Assembly: GCA_946811185.2 (NCBI GenBank)
Contig: OX328107.1
Span: 12,675,565 to 12,739,564, forward strand
Origin: Hippopus hippopus
Taxonomy: Eukaryota > Mollusca > Bivalvia > Cardiida > Cardiidae
Direction of reading: 5' to 3'
Length of the DNA: 64,000 nt
The first letter of the stretch is position 1. Every line of letters begins with the position of its first letter. The position numbers and the translations under genes are program-made. This document shows, in pieces, positions 30,922-43,511 of this stretch. The notes below the pieces were generated by a model. That model did no database searches. It saw only the letters and a program-made list of their open reading frames with translations, and was not told the DNA's origin.

Positions 30922-31565
30922 GTAGTGGTACTCCAGTCCTTGAAACCATAATGGTAAATTTTTATTTTCGGCACAGCAGTAATTGTAAATGGTGATACTA
31001 ATGAAAAACATTTGAACGAAAGATACACGTTTTTTTTTTTTTATTGGCAAAAAAAAAAAAAAAAAAAAAAAAAATTACCGTAATATAATCATTTAGATTT
31101 AACAAGAAATAACTTCCTGTAACATTTTTCAAGACCTAAGGTATATGGAAAAACGAACGACCTTTGATGCTTTTGTCCGTAAAAGGTCTTTCAAAGCTTT
31201 GTCATATACCTTCACATCTTCAAAACGAGTGACTTCTCCGTCAGATAATCGTTATTTTTATTTTTTGCCTTCCTTTTCTTTACTGTAGCCAAGACTTATT
31301 GTTCAAATTCTATCAACATATTTTCATGTATCTTAGGACTTTATAAGAAATGTTTTACCTAAAACACACTCATCACAAGAGATTATGGTATGGTCATCTA
31401 CACCAGACATAATCTTAATGTGATAACGTATTTCTCTAGGCAGACATAACTATCATTAATGGAAAAATGGAGAGAAAAGTCCACTGTCAAAATTAAGTTG
31501 GAAATGAGCATTGCAACGACTTATTTACTTACCAGACTTATCAATCGGCTATGTTTTATTTTCAG
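30922..31565. other. intron sequence with poly-A/poly-T pair
   Basis: A T12 run near 31,031 faces an A-run of about 27 near 31,050-31,074, able to fold back. No gene recognised. Confidence 0.5.
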
Positions 31566-31614
31566 GTTTATGGAAGCCCAAACAAAGCAAAAATGGGAGT
31601 AAATTTACAAAGGG
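31566..31614 (+). CDS. SLC47A-like: host MATE transporter, exon 3 of 6 in window
   Basis: 49 bp between ATGTTTTATTTTCAG and GTAATA, ending in phase 1. It encodes VYGSPNKAKMGVNLQRG, matching the MATE motif QTYGSxN-x-x-VGV-LQR that follows exon 2's SQ-like end. Phase joins exons 2 and 4 exactly. Confidence 0.87.
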
Positions 31615-31730
31615 GTAATATGCTTTAGTTTTATTATTTATTGACTGGCATGTTGATTTCATGATTGATGTTTATCTGAAGTATGACAAAGAACTTTTTT
31701 TTCAAGTCTTACAGGAAGGCTACGACCATT

Positions 31731-31979
31731 TGAGCCACGCTCTGTGAAGAGGGAGCTTAATGCATCTGCAAAAGGTATCGACCTATGTCAGCCTGCGAAG
31801 TCCACATAGGCTGATGTGTATCGATACCTTTTGCTATTTGTAATTTTTTTGCTTGGCAAGGGACCATATCCAGTCGATTGGTAGACAAAATGGATTTTAT
31901 AGATCCATAATATGATGACTCGTTTGGTACAATGCATCATGGAGATGCATCAATCTCCCTTTTATCAGAGAGTGGCTCA
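31731..31979 (-). mobile_element. MITE family A, long copy in inverse orientation
   Basis: TGAGCCACGCTCTGTGAAGA on the left and the inverse AGAGAGTGGCTCA on the right. Internal arm TCGACCTATGTCAGCCTG is mirrored by CATAGGCTGATGTGTATCGA. Confidence 0.7.
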
Positions 31980-32325
31980 TTTCTGTTCTTTTGCAGACAT
32001 TTGACCATGTACCATAATTTGAGTTCGAATCGATGTCATAGCTTTCGTGACTTATATTCTGCCAAAAGAGATTTTAACTTGCAACATTTTGGCATATCTT
32101 TCAGACTAAAATGTGTTTTTCGTGCGAGGAAATTACACATTACACAAGGAGGAACTATGTCAGATGAGTTAGATTCGGCGCTAAATTTTTCCCTAGGTTT
32201 CTAGCTTTGATAAAAAAATACAATTGCGGCTCTCTCTCTCTCTCATACCTCTCATGCATATGCTTTCCAAAAGAACTAATTGACACCAGTTTTGCTTTTT
32301 ACAAGGATTTTGGCCTCTTTTTCAG

Positions 32326-32425
32326 GTTTGCTGATACTTTTGTTGGCTTGTGTTCCCATGACAGCCCTGTTTATTAATGTGGAATCTTTAATGGTGCTTG
32401 CAGGCCAAAATGAATACATATCAAG
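32326..32425 (+). CDS. SLC47A-like: host MATE transporter, exon 4 of 6 in window
   Basis: 100 bp between CCTCTTTTTCAG and GTAACC, beginning in phase 1 and ending with AG in phase 2. It encodes GLLILLLACVPMTALFINVE and SLMVLAGQNEYISR, a membrane helix and loop matching the MATE segment after LQR (helix, then L-x-GQ-like, then S-R). The next exon lies 23.7 kb downstream. Confidence 0.85.
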
Positions 32426-33074
32426 GTAACCTATATCTCAGCCTATTCTGCAGTTATTACCAAAGTTTTCATTAAAAAACGTGGTTGGAATCTTAAAGGA
32501 CATATGTCACAGTTTTCCCTGCTCACCAGTTTGATTGACTGAGTTGTAGCTTTATAAGGTCCCTCCGTGCTCTAGGCATATTTGGTATGGACCCCAGGAT
32601 GCAACCCATCATCCCGTCAAAATGTACTTTAGATTTTCGAAAAAGGCTCAATTTTTCAGCTTCATTGGACTCCCGATATCAAGTTCCATACTCTAAGTTT
32701 TGGTTGCAAAGAATATGTGCACTTATGCCAATTCTGCAGAAAAACGGTACACATAGTAGTTGTAGAAGTTGGAGTCAGATCCAACTATCAATTGCCGAGA
32801 GACCAAACTATCTGTACATGAGGATATACTAGACATAACGATTAGCTTTCACTTTTCCCCTTGAAATAGATTGCTTGGTTCTGCTGTTTTAATGCAAGAT
32901 TTCAAGCTTTCCAGACAATGTCGTTAAGTAGATGAGCAAACAAACAAGAGCACTTCACAAGCCATACAACGTAAATATATATACATATATGTAAAAAAAA
33001 AAAAAAGAGAAATGACACTACAATTTGTATTTTCAACGTGCCAACCGGTTTCGCTTTTAGCAAAGCTCATCAGG
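32426..33074. other. start of the 23.7-kb MATE intron
   Basis: Short ORFs (e.g. 32,587-32,832) without recognisable domains. A (CT)n run lies just upstream of exon 4 at about 32,232-32,246. No gene recognised. Confidence 0.45.
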
Positions 33075-33292
33075 AACAAAATTTGCGTAAGTTTAATTTA
33101 CGTAACTACCACTTCTGCCACGAGATACGAGACAAGTATCATGGTTGTTTTAAAAAACTATTGCGATAAATCAAAGTTTCCTGGAAATTCTATCTAGATA
33201 ACATCAAAAGATAAAAATAAAGATAAAAACTCCAGGAAACTTTACCATACTGTACTGTAGTTACGTAAAACTTAGGCAAATTTTGTTTGTAA
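33075..33292. mobile_element. foldback inverted-repeat element
   Basis: ACAAAATTTGCGTAAGTTTA and TTTACGTAACTA on the left are mirrored by TAGTTACGTAAAACTTAGGC and AAATTTTGT on the right. Nested inside, AAAGTTTCCTGGA faces TCCAGGAAACTTTA. A ~215-bp hairpin-forming unit with no coding. Confidence 0.6.
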
Positions 33293-33529
33293 ATATCTTA
33301 GTGAACCGGGGCCCTGGTTTTCCAATCCCACCACCTCAAACATATTGTACATCTTATTTGTTCATTTATTTTATTAATCTTATTGATTTTTATTGTGTTT
33401 CTTATCATTGTCTAGAATATTCTTCATTGATTGTATATACATTTTGAGAGTTATTTGCAAAGCTTCGTTTTTTCATCCTATTTCCTTATCTATTTTATGC
33501 TGGTTTGATCTATGATATTCACTGTTACG

Positions 33530-34040
33530 GCTAGTATCATTAGCATTGTAAGTCTGTGTACCAGCTACGCTGCTGATATACAACAGCTCAACGTTCTTTT
33601 CTATTTCCATTTTGTCTTTTTATCTTAGTTTTTTTTTATCTTGATCTTTTTGGTATGTTTGTTTAGGGAAAGTTTGCAGTAAACTTTCATAAAAATGATA
33701 TTGTCGGTTTGTGTACCAGCTACATTGCTGACACCAGGAATCGCAAATTACGATGTCCGCTGACATTACGGGACGCACTTTTTAAATTTTAAGCTTCTAT
33801 TTTATCTCTCTAACATAGTTTCTTATTTTGATCTTTGTTTGGGTTAAGTTTGTAGCAAACTTTGAAAGAGATATTAAATTACAATCCCTGCTGATATACA
33901 ACAGTCCTACTTCTTTCTTTTGATTTTTCCTTTTATCATTTTATCTTCTTATTTTAATATTTCCTTATGTTTGTTTTGGGGAAGTTTGCCGCAACGTTTG
34001 ATAATAATAAAATTGCCAGGCAGTTTACTGGCTTTTTCTG
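33530..34040 (-). repeat. diverged tandem repeats, possible LINE 3' UTR
   Basis: Three imperfect ~140-180-bp units. Each has TGTGTACCAGCTAC or GATATACAACAG-type words followed by a T/C-rich stretch and AAGTTTGxxGxAAACTTT (33,670, 33,847, 33,984). They lie downstream of the minus-strand LINE remnant. Confidence 0.5.
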
Positions 34041-34059
34041 ACATACAATAGCCAGACTT

Positions 34060-35580
34060 GAAACTGTTATCTGATCTTTGACCTATTTAAAGGCAAAAGC
34101 ATTCACTTCCGCCTTTCATTTTGTCTTGGAATAGAATATAGTACCTCGGTGATAAAAGGTGTTTTACTTGCGCCGAAATAATTGATGCCCCCGATACTTA
34201 TTAAATAAGTGAATACGACAGCTCTTACCTCATGGACAAATTGTGTCTCTGGGCAGAGCAAAGTACGCCTGTTTATTACTTAAATATCTAACTTTTGAAG
34301 TTGGTCTCTGTAATTCACCCTATGGTCTTTATAATGTGGACACCCAAAGAAAACATGATCAAATGTGTCGATAACCCGATAGTGTACGCAATCAGATTTT
34401 GGATACCTTTCTGCTTCAAATGATTCCCACACGGCTTTATCCCAATTTTATTTCAGTGTTAAGTTTTGGGTTTCCTGAAAGTACCGATTTTTTTAGTTAA
34501 TTAAAAGTACTACTTGGAGGTTCTTTCGGCAGTTGATAATTTCTTTCAGAGTTTGTTGTGAAGTTTTTTTTAAACTTCTCTAACATTCCAGTGTTTGCCG
34601 AGTTGTAGACTACAGAACCGTAATTGAGTTTAGATTTGATTAAACTTTCATATATGTTAAATGGAGACTTTTCGTCTGTTACCCAATTATTGCCTTTGAT
34701 TGATCGAAGTTTTTTCTTTTTTTATCTACTAGCTTAACTAGGTTGTCTATCTATTCGCTTTGGAAGATTGTTTATGTGTATTTTGCAGTTTAGATATTTA
34801 TCGAAAGTTACGTATTGGTATTGAAGGATATCATAACCTTATTCCAATGTTGTGAACTTTGGATCTAGGCCAGGGTGAGATAATTTTGATCGTAGGTGAA
34901 TTATGATAACGTGTGTTTTTCTAAGATTTTTCAGGAAACCGATTTTTTTAACACCAATTATCTATTGTGCTTACATGTAGTGCCTTTTGCGCTTTCTTAA
35001 TAGCAAATATTGGATATTTAGCCTCAACCAAAGTAGCCCCGTCGTCAACAAATGAGGTATTTGTGAAATAATCGTAAAAATTGTCCGTATGCTTATCATG
35101 TGTAATTATTACTTCATTGAAATAATTCATAAGTTGAGAAAATACAAATGGTGAAAGAATAGTACCCATTTGACATCCTATTTTGGATCTACAGGTTCAG
35201 AGACTTGGTCCTGATATCTCGCTTTAATCTGTCTACATTCTAGAAAAATACTTATTCCAATTGAATAGTCTACCTCTATAACTATCTTGTGTAAATAGAG
35301 TATTACACCTGATGTCCATAGCTTATCAAATGCTGACGTAAGTTCTAGAAAACTAGCTGTAATACTAGAACTTGTTTTTCTAAAAAAAAAAAAAACAACA
35401 GATGTCTCCCCCCTTTTTGGTGTCAGAAGGATTGATATGTCACCAAGGCAATTTCTAACTGAAATAATGGTCATTTTTAGAGCAAACAATCTAGTTGACA
35501 CAAAAGGCTGTACAGCCACAGAAGATGGTTAGGGGCTTGAAATTCCAGATATCAGAAGTAGTGGGATTGTACTCTATAAA
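34060..35580 (-). pseudogene. LINE reverse-transcriptase remnant
   Basis: On the minus strand: ELTSAFDKLWTSGVILYLHK (RT motif around the first catalytic Asp), then MGTILSPFVFSQLMNYFNEV and SFVDDGATLVEA (the YVDD-type catalytic box). Further on is a degraded C-terminus ending in a zf-RVT-like stretch (SDCVHYRVIDTFDHVFFGCP). Frame changes and stops throughout; not functional. Confidence 0.8.
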
Positions 35581-36735
35581 AAGGGAAAACAAAGGCACTG
35601 ATCATGCTAGACGGGTATAGCGTTGCTGATCTGCGTGTTTGTTTTTGCATAAGCGAAAAAGCAGTTTTTTTTGCTGTGAACTGTGTTTCAATGTTTTGTG
35701 GCAATTGCTGTGCTTAGACATATGTTGACAAGAAGTACTGGGAATACAATTTGACTTCATAATTCGATTAAAATGATCTTGAAGGAAAAAGCTATCAAGG
35801 TTAATAATAGGTGAGCCTTATCATGAGATATTCTGCTTTTAGCATATGTAAACAATAAATCTGCAGCTCATCATGGACATGTGCCAATTCTTGATGTACA
35901 CATTTGTTGGTTGTTGCTTTGAGAGTAGGACAACTATTTTGTATACTCAAAATTTCAACTTTCTTGGTAGTTTTTCTCGCACAGAATAGTTTTTATTTTG
36001 TCTTGGAAGAAAACCCTGAAGACAGCTTTTCTCGTGAGGATCTGATTTTGATTTTCTTGCTTAATGTCCACGTATACATCTGAGGTCATGTCAGCACCGT
36101 TAGCCTCGTAAGATTTTCTTACGTGTGCACGCTTTGTTCGAGCCGATATCAATCAATGATGGATGAATGATAAACTGTTCATAAAAGAAAAGCAAATAAT
36201 ATTGTAAACCAACCTTTTCTCTGCGGCCATTTATTTTCATGTTTTTGGGTGATTACAGAACTGGTCAAAGCAATGACAATGTACAGTATGGATTTATTGT
36301 CACAAGTTCCTCTTTCACACAAAAATCAGGAAAATAAAGCACCCATGAAAAGAAATAGGTTGACAGTATAGATAAGAGCACTAGTACAGGCTAAGCCCAA
36401 GTTGTGCATTGGCAGCAAACGCAAAGCGAAAGTGAATATTTTCGTGGCATTGCAGACTACAGAACTAGGCAAAGCATTGACAATGTTAGTATATACAAAC
36501 AAATTATCAGCAGTTTATTTTAGAAAGTTCCTCTTTCTTGCCAAAAAAACGGCAAAATATATGGCTCATGAAAATAAAGAAGTTTAGCATAAAGGTAAAA
36601 GCACTAGCAAGGACAAACAATATAAAGTTTGTGAGCACTAGTGAGGACAAACAATATGAAGTTGAGGAAAAACAATGCAACACACGGTGAAAGCTGTGAA
36701 AGTTAATGTTAGTTAGTCAGTCGATCTAAATGAGT
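35581..36735. other. intron sequence with a ~200-bp direct repeat
   Basis: A segment at about 36,240-36,390 (GATTACAGAACTGGTCAAAG, AAAAATCAGGAAAATA) is repeated with divergence at 36,440-36,620 (GACTACAGAACTAGGCAAAG). The minus-strand ORF at 35,955-36,152 has no known domain. Confidence 0.45.
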
Positions 36736-37795
36736 GTCTGATATAAAGTAAAATGATCGAAGGGAAATAACTAAAATAATATACAAACCAGAGTTATGGT
36801 TCTGTGCATCTCATTGTATGAAGTTTCATTAAAATATCTCTAATGGTTTTTAAGTTATAAAGCGGACACGAAATTGTATGGAAAACGATCAAAAGGAAAT
36901 AACTCAAAAAATATACAAACCAGAGTTATGTTTCTTGTGCATGACACATCGTCTCATTGTGGTTCAGAAATGTATGAAGTTTCATCAAAATATCTCAAAC
37001 GGTTTTCAAGTTATAGAGCGGCCACTTAATTGTACAAAAAATGATCCAAGGGAAATAACTCAAAAAATATACAGGCCAGAGTTATGGTTCTTGTGCATGA
37101 CACATCATGTCATTGTGCTTTACAAATGTATGAAGCTTTATCAAGATATCTCTAACGGTTTTCCAGTTACAGAGAGGACACGAAATTGTACGTAAAATGA
37201 AAAAAAAAAAAAAAAAAAAAAAATCAAGGGAAATAACTCAAAAAATATACAAACCAGAGTTATGTTTCTTGTACATGACACATCGTCTCATTGTGGTTCA
37301 GAAATGTATGAAGTTTCATCAAAATATCTCAAACGGTTTTCAAGTTATACAGCGGCCACTTAATTGTATGGAAAATGATCAAAAATATACAAGCCAGAGT
37401 TATGATTCTTGTGCATGACACATCATGTCATTGTGCTTTACAAATGTATGAAGCTTTATCAAGATATCTTAAAAGGTTTTCGAGTTATAGAGCGGACACG
37501 AAATTGTACGTAAAATGAGTAAGAAAAATAATCAAAGGGAAATAACTCGAAAAATATACAAGCCAGAGTTATGGTTTTTGTGCATGACACTTCGTCTCAT
37601 GGTGCTTTACAAATGTGTGAAGTTTTATTAAAATATCTTAAAAGGTTTTCCAGTTATAGAGCGGACACGATTTGTGACGGACAGACAGACAGGCGAACAG
37701 ACGGACGGACAGACGAAAAGACAGACGGACAGACGGACGCACGGGGAAAACAATATGTTTCCCGACCCTGACGGGGGGAAACAATAATATAGAGA
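36736..37795 (+). mobile_element. second tandem-monomer element (pearl/HINE-like)
   Basis: Six monomers, the word AGGGAAATAACTCAAAAAAT recurring near 36,753, 36,887, 37,042, 37,223, 37,377 (truncated) and 37,532. Each goes on with ACCAGAGTTATGxTTCTTGTG and a CAAGTTATAGAGCGGxCAC end. Then follow an ACGG/ACAG-rich stretch (37,676-37,742) and a terminal hairpin, GTTTCCCG at 37,757 pairing with CGGGGGGAAAC. Same architecture as 24,413-26,220 but unrelated in sequence. An A23 tract interrupts the fourth monomer. Confidence 0.65.
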
Positions 37796-38456
37796 CCTTT
37801 TCTAAAGGGTCTGTGATTGTACTATCTTTTATTTTGAAAGGGGGCCGACTTAGGCGAAATCCCTTTATTTTTCTAATGAAGTCCAAAAGATTTTTGAAGT
37901 GGTATCTGCATTTATTTTTGAACAGAATTGGTCCCATAGTTTCCTTTTAGCGTGCCTTATTGTGTATATTTTCTAGCCTGTTCATATAAATGCTTATCCA
38001 AGTGAGTGTTCTGAGGTCGCATTATTTTCCTAAGATTTTCACCTTTTTGCCATTGTGCACTCATCTAACCACCAAGGTACTTGAGCTTCTTTAGATTTTG
38101 AAGATTTTTTGGGGGGCATTTGTTTGTCGGAGATAAGTGTAGGTTTATTATATTAGTTTCATATAAATTTTTAAACAAATTTTCAATGTTATTGTAAGAT
38201 ACGTGTGGATCTCTATCAGCCTGAAATTCTGCGTCACATAATTCTTTGAAAATATGTGAGGCTTGCGCAGCACGTCTCAAGTTCCACTTTGATTTTATTT
38301 CCTTGACAGCGAAATGTCTTTTGGGATGTGACATGTCCAGTTAAGGCTAAATGGTCACTTTCAAAACAATTGTCAATTTCAAAAAACTTACTGTAGGGCT
38401 GTAATTTGGCAGACACTTCACCCGAATCTAATGCACTTTCGTTTTTTTCGTTCGGA
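37796..38456 (-). pseudogene. LINE endonuclease-to-RT linker remnant
   Basis: Minus-strand fragments FFEIDNCFESDHLALTGHVT (end of the endonuclease, the S-D-H motif), PWWLDECTMAKR (the W-W/F-x-x-EC region) and FWTSLRKIKG-like text are spread over shifted frames. It lies immediately downstream of the tandem-monomer element. Together with 34,060-35,580 it may be one LINE split by that insertion; unproven. Confidence 0.65.
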
Positions 38457-38473
38457 CTTATTCTACTAATCTA

Positions 38474-39977
38474 GTGCTCTGGTTATCGCGCCTGGTTAGT
38501 GGCGGACGCTTTTTTGACTCGTGGCATAGTCGAACACAAAAAAAATTCACAATGGGAATTGGGCTGAGCCTCTGGAGAGCAAGGATAGGTCTTTTTGAGC
38601 AGCCGAACAAAGTAAGAAGGGGTTCATGCACCTTGCTGCTGTCAGGTAGAACCATTAGCCTCATATCTAGACTTTTTCTGCTGTTGGCGCTTTTGTTATG
38701 TGGTGATATCGAGTGCAACCCGGCCCACCACGTCAGCAGCCTGCTCATAGAAATACGAGACAAACGGCGTTATCATTTTCAACGGATAAACAAGATAAAG
38801 GTGTGACCACTAATAGTGCTCAGGATAGAAATACAAGTCTTAACATTGGAAGTAGCGACACTGATGATAATTATATACAGATGTTTAGTTTTTTACGAAA
38901 TATGAAAACAGAGTTGGCCGGACCAAACGAGAAGGTTATGAAGGATATGTCGAGTATGAATGTGAAAATAGATTCTATAAACAATTTAATATCTGATTTG
39001 AAAAAGGAGAATGAGAGTCTTAAGAGAGCTAATTTTGAACTGAAAAAGGAAATCTCGACAATAAATAATAAGCTTGAGAACCTCGAAGCGCATATGCGCA
39101 GAAATGCACCCATTTCTGAAACAGAAGTAAGAAATAGCATTATTAAGCTGGGTAATGGCAAAAGTTCTGGCACAGATGGCATTAGTGCTGAGCTTTACAA
39201 GGAAACCATGTCAGAAATTGCTCCAACTCTTACTACAATAATTAATATAATTTTTGATACAGGAGTGTTTCCAAAGTCATAGGACGAAAGTGTTATTTGC
39301 CCTATACATAAATCTGGTTCTCACAATGATCCTAGTAATTACAGAGGAAGTTCTTTGCTCAACACTATGTACAAAATTATGTCAAACATCATAAGTAATC
39401 GACTTTATCTTTGGTCAGAAGAAAATAATGAAATAGATAAAGGTCAAGCATGTTTCCCTAGGGGATATTCATCAGTTCACAATATATTTAATTTACAGGC
39501 AATGGTGCAAAAATATATTTCCCCAAAAGGTGGCCGTTTTTACTGTATTTACATTGATTTTCGAAAGGCATTTGATAAAATAAGACATGATGTAAGACAT
39601 GATGTTTTGTTTAGGTCACTCAAACAGAAAGGTGTGAATGGAAAGTTCTATCGTTTTCTAAAATCGAGCTATTCCAATCATAATTCTTGTGTAAAGATTG
39701 AAAGCCAACTTTCAGGCCTATTCCAATGTAACATAGGTACTAAACAAGGTGATATTAGCAGTCCTATAATTTTTTCTATCTTCATAAATGATCTTAGTTC
39801 TCTATTAAGAAATAAATGTGGACCAGGTGTATTCATCAACTGTAATACACCAGATATTCTTACCCTAATGTTTGCTGATGATGTTGTGCTGATACTGCTA
39901 TTAAGTTACAAAACCTAATCAATACTGTTGCTGAATTCTGCACCAACTCTGGTATGGAGCTTAATCTAGACAAAACT
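38474..39977 (+). pseudogene. LINE, 5' part: 2A-like leader, coiled coil and RT
   Basis: The first ORF has a hydrophobic leader ending LLLALLLCGDIECNP at 38,672-38,722, a 2A-like ribosome-skipping motif; a one-base frame change falls inside it. The following frame (from 38,713) has an ORF1-like coiled coil (SINNLISDLKKENESLKRAN, KLENLEAHMRRN). It then joins directly to the RT start (ISETEVRNSIIKLGNGKSSG), so the ORF1 end and endonuclease are missing. A stop at 39,280-39,282 splits the RT. Later come YIDFRKAFDKIRHD, GTKQGDISSPIIFSIF and MFADDVV with the catalytic Asp pair. Dead copy. Confidence 0.85.
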
Positions 39978-40312
39978 AAAATTATCGCTTGCTTGGCAAG
40001 ATGGATTACGGAGAGGCATCGAGCACCTTTTTGCCAGAGAATGTCTCATATATATTATTGTATGTTTTTATAAGAAAATGTTTTCTTTCATGAAGTTATT
40101 GTAAATACTTTTAAATGTTGGTAAATACGTTTATATCGTTTATATGTTTAGAAATGAAACTAACACTGTCTACTAACAGCTTATGTAAGGTATGGTGGGG
40201 GATGACCACGACCCCCACGTACCTATTGACGTGGTAAATAAAGCAATAAAAAAAAAAAAAAAAAAAAATGAAAAAAAATGAAAAAAAAAAAAAAAAAAAA
40301 AAAAAATTATCG
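39978..40312 (+). mobile_element. 5'-truncated LINE nested in the LINE, with target duplication
   Basis: The sequence AAAATTATCG at 39,978-39,987 recurs at 40,303-40,312. Between them lies a 315-bp LINE 3' end with GGTGGGGGATGACCACGACC, AATAAA and a long A-rich tail, matching 1,343-1,421. The host LINE coding resumes after the insert. Confidence 0.85.
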
Positions 40313-41465
40313 TATTTAGAAATGGGGGGCATCTAAGAAATTATGAAAAATGGACTTACCACGGTAACAAAATACAAACAACTTCTATGTACAAATGTAT
40401 GGGTTTGCTATTTACGCCAAAACTTTCATGGACATGCGCAGAAGTTAAATTGGCATCTCAGGCACAAAAAGTAATACTTAGTATACAAAATTATGAACTT
40501 ACATATGGTTACCTCCTACACAAGGAATCCTTCAAACTTTTTGATGCAATGGTCAAACCCATTCTTTGCTATGCGTCACAAATATGGGGTTATGAATACT
40601 GTGAAATTATTGAATCTGTGCAAATTAACGTCTGTAGGAGAATACTAGAGGTAAATAAAACTATAAACAATGGTATGGTCCTTGGTGAATGTGGTAGATT
40701 ACCTTTAGCTGTTACATATCAAACTAACTGTATAAAATACTGATGTAAACTTATCCAAAATGCAAGAATTAAGATACCTTAAACAGTGCTACAAAATGCT
40801 TAAATCTCTAGATGACATTGGGAGAGTCACATGGGCAACAAAAGTTAAACATCTTCTGTATCAATATGGGTTTGGAATAGTTTGGCTTACCCATAACATT
40901 GGAAACATTAATCTTTTTATATAACAATTTGAACAAAGACTAAAAGACTGCTTAATGCAGAACTGGCGTGCAAGTATAACTAGTTTGAGTAGGTGTGACC
41001 TTTATAAAGAGATAAAATCCCTTTTAACTCCAGAAAAATACCTAAATATGTAAATCAAGTTCTCACTACGGAAAGAATTAACTAAATTTAAATGCTCAAG
41101 TCATAAATTCAGAATAGAAACAGGCAGACATCAAAACATACCAAGAGATGAAAGAATTTGTATTAGTTGCCAGGAACGTCTTAACATTAGAATGAATTTC
41201 ACGTATTTTTTGAATGCCCAAAGTACAAGATCACCGCTATCTATGGTCTTGGTACAGGGGTTTAATTAGTCTGAATGAATTCTACAGACTTTTGAAATCA
41301 ACCGAGGATAGAAAAATCAAGCTGTTAAGTATTTACATATATCATGTAGTTCAAGCATCAGAGACGTAATTACATATATAGATGTAGAGTGGTTCTGGAA
41401 ATGGTTAACATCTGATTGTAACTTTACAGGACAATCCTTGACATGGGTGAAAACATATAACTAAT
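40313..41465 (+). pseudogene. LINE, 3' part of the same copy
   Basis: Continues the LINE ORF after the nested insert: MYKCMGLLFTPKLSWTCAEV, VILSIQNYELTYGYLL, PILCYASQIWGYEYCEIIES and, after frame changes, SSHKFRIETGRHQNIPRDER and ICISCQE (zf-RVT region). Multiple stops and shifts. No poly-A was recognised at the end. Confidence 0.8.
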
Positions 41466-42700
41466 GTATACTTACCCAAGCATGTTGCTTTAAACCGTCA
41501 AGATCTAACAATATCATGATATGTCCCTGAAAGTGTAAAAATATTTCACAAAGAATCAACCTCAAACATGGCTCTATTATGGGCTATTTAAAGATGTAGA
41601 AATTATTGTAGAAATTCTACAGTTATAAGGTCAAAAAACTAATCTTAAGATAAACAGCAAACCTAAAGTATGATTTTGTACAAGAACAAAAATGAAAGTT
41701 GATAGATAAAGTAGATCTAGCATTAGAAGCAAGGTGTGTAGATCGAGATCGGGCAACACAAAGGTACGGTCCGATCTCGATCCGCACCCCTCGTTAACAG
41801 CAGCAGGTATTGTGATAAACAATGATATTTGATTACATGAGTTAAAAAAAGGTACTTATCTGACTAAACGCGCTTTCAGCATTCCTTGTCTTTGCAAATC
41901 TTTCCTTTTCACCATTTTCTTTCTCCAACCAAGCAGATGAATTTTGGTGTTTACAAACATCCGACACGTGGAAATCACTATAAAACTCCGATCTATAATT
42001 ATTATCCATGTAAGCGACAGCGAAAACGAAATGACAATATCCCGAATGGTGTATATTCCAATGTTTTTGTAAAATACATACTTCAGTCTTTTCTTTTAGT
42101 CTAAATATGTTTGTTTTGTCTACTTTTCCTATGATATGAATGAAACGTTACAAATCAATCAAGCCAAACACGTTGTGAACGCGACAGAAAAGTTTAATTT
42201 ACGGACCTCGTGTCGTCGGGTCATCTTATGCCTTGTCACAACAAATGATAGTACCGTGTGTACTACAGAATTGTAAAATCATTTTACATGACCAGAAACG
42301 AATTCCATTCATAAATCTTAGTATTTGTTTTGGAAACACAGTTATGATATTAAACCTTTCGCTTTTAGCCTTTTTAAACCGTATAACAGGTATGGAGAGC
42401 ACAGTCGGGGAATGAGAAATGCTGGTTACGATCAGCCTTTTAATTTTTTCCACCGTGATATCTAGCTATTGAGAGAAGAAGTAGCGTCTAACCTAAACAA
42501 ATTTCATTGAGTCGTTTGTAATTTTCTTTATCGGCTGCCAGCTAATTAAATTAGCCGTTTATTTGTATTAGTATAAATGTTTGCAAGCGGTAAGGTTGAC
42601 TATTCATTTTATTGTAGGACGATAACAATTGTGTAGTTATTATGTATGGCATGTATTATGGGCCGGTGGCCTAATTTAAGGAATAAAGAAATCTGAACCT
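41466..42700. other. intron sequence, no gene recognised
   Basis: Near 42,655-42,690 the phrase GGGCCGGTGGCCTAATTTAA ... AATAAAGAA looks like another LINE 3' end. Short ORFs have no known domains. Confidence 0.45.
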
Positions 42701-42717
42701 GAATCTGTCAATCATTT

Positions 42718-42718
42718 A

Positions 42719-42750
<32 letters not shown>

Positions 42751-42751
42751 T
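42718..42751. repeat. (TAA)n microsatellite
   Basis: About ten units of AAT/TAA directly after the LINE-like 3' end. Confidence 0.9.
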
Positions 42752-43278
42752 TTATTAAGGAAAAAAGGCAATATTGCCTATCACACCACACAATATATAT
42801 ATTCACAAAGTTTTAGATGTCAACGGTGGGAAAAAAAAAACTTGATAAAGAGAAGTAACTCTGAAGAAAAATAATTTTAGTTGATTACTGATTACCTCCC
42901 TTCCACTTTAAGGTTATACGAGAGAAAGGTATGCATAGTTAATTCCAAATATGTTTTCAAAACCATTGTTATTTTCGATAAATGTTTTAAAGAACAGTTT
43001 ATTGATAGGTATTATTTTTGAGATAAATTATTTTTGAAAGGAGTATGTGTTAGTAAAAGAAGAGCTGCTGTTTTCAACCGTTTTTCTTTTACCAACACTA
43101 TCACCATCATAATTTTTTTTTCAGTCATATCTACTCTTTCTAGTTATTGTATTGCTATATAACTACATAAATAAAAGTATCCACTTATTTCTCTCTTGTT
43201 CGAAACGAAATAACAAGAAGAGATCAATGGGTGTGGCTATTATTTACAAATAAGACATTTACATCCAAAAAGTGGTTT
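42752..43278. other. intron sequence, no gene recognised
   Basis: Nothing recognisable. Confidence 0.45.
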
Positions 43279-43511
43279 GTTAACCCCTTTTCCCACATGA
43301 CAAAACTTTTGACCCATCCAAATTGCGAACATTTGTAGACGAAAATGTCAGTGTGTCTAAAATGAACCAAATTTTCGTTGCTCGACTAGGAAACATTGTG
43401 GGAAGATGAGAAAATGCTATTATCAACATATTCTCCTTTTCTCACAATGCTCTCAAAATATTTCTTCCTCGGGGTCGTTGAAAGTCGGCAATGTGTGGTA
43501 AAGGGGTTAAA
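43279..43511. mobile_element. MITE family B, full copy
   Basis: Ends GTTAACCCCTTTTCCCAC and the inverse GTGGTAAAGGGGTTAAAC. Central inverted block: TGTGGGAAGATGAGAAAATG facing TTCTCCTTTTCTCACAATG. No coding. Confidence 0.7.
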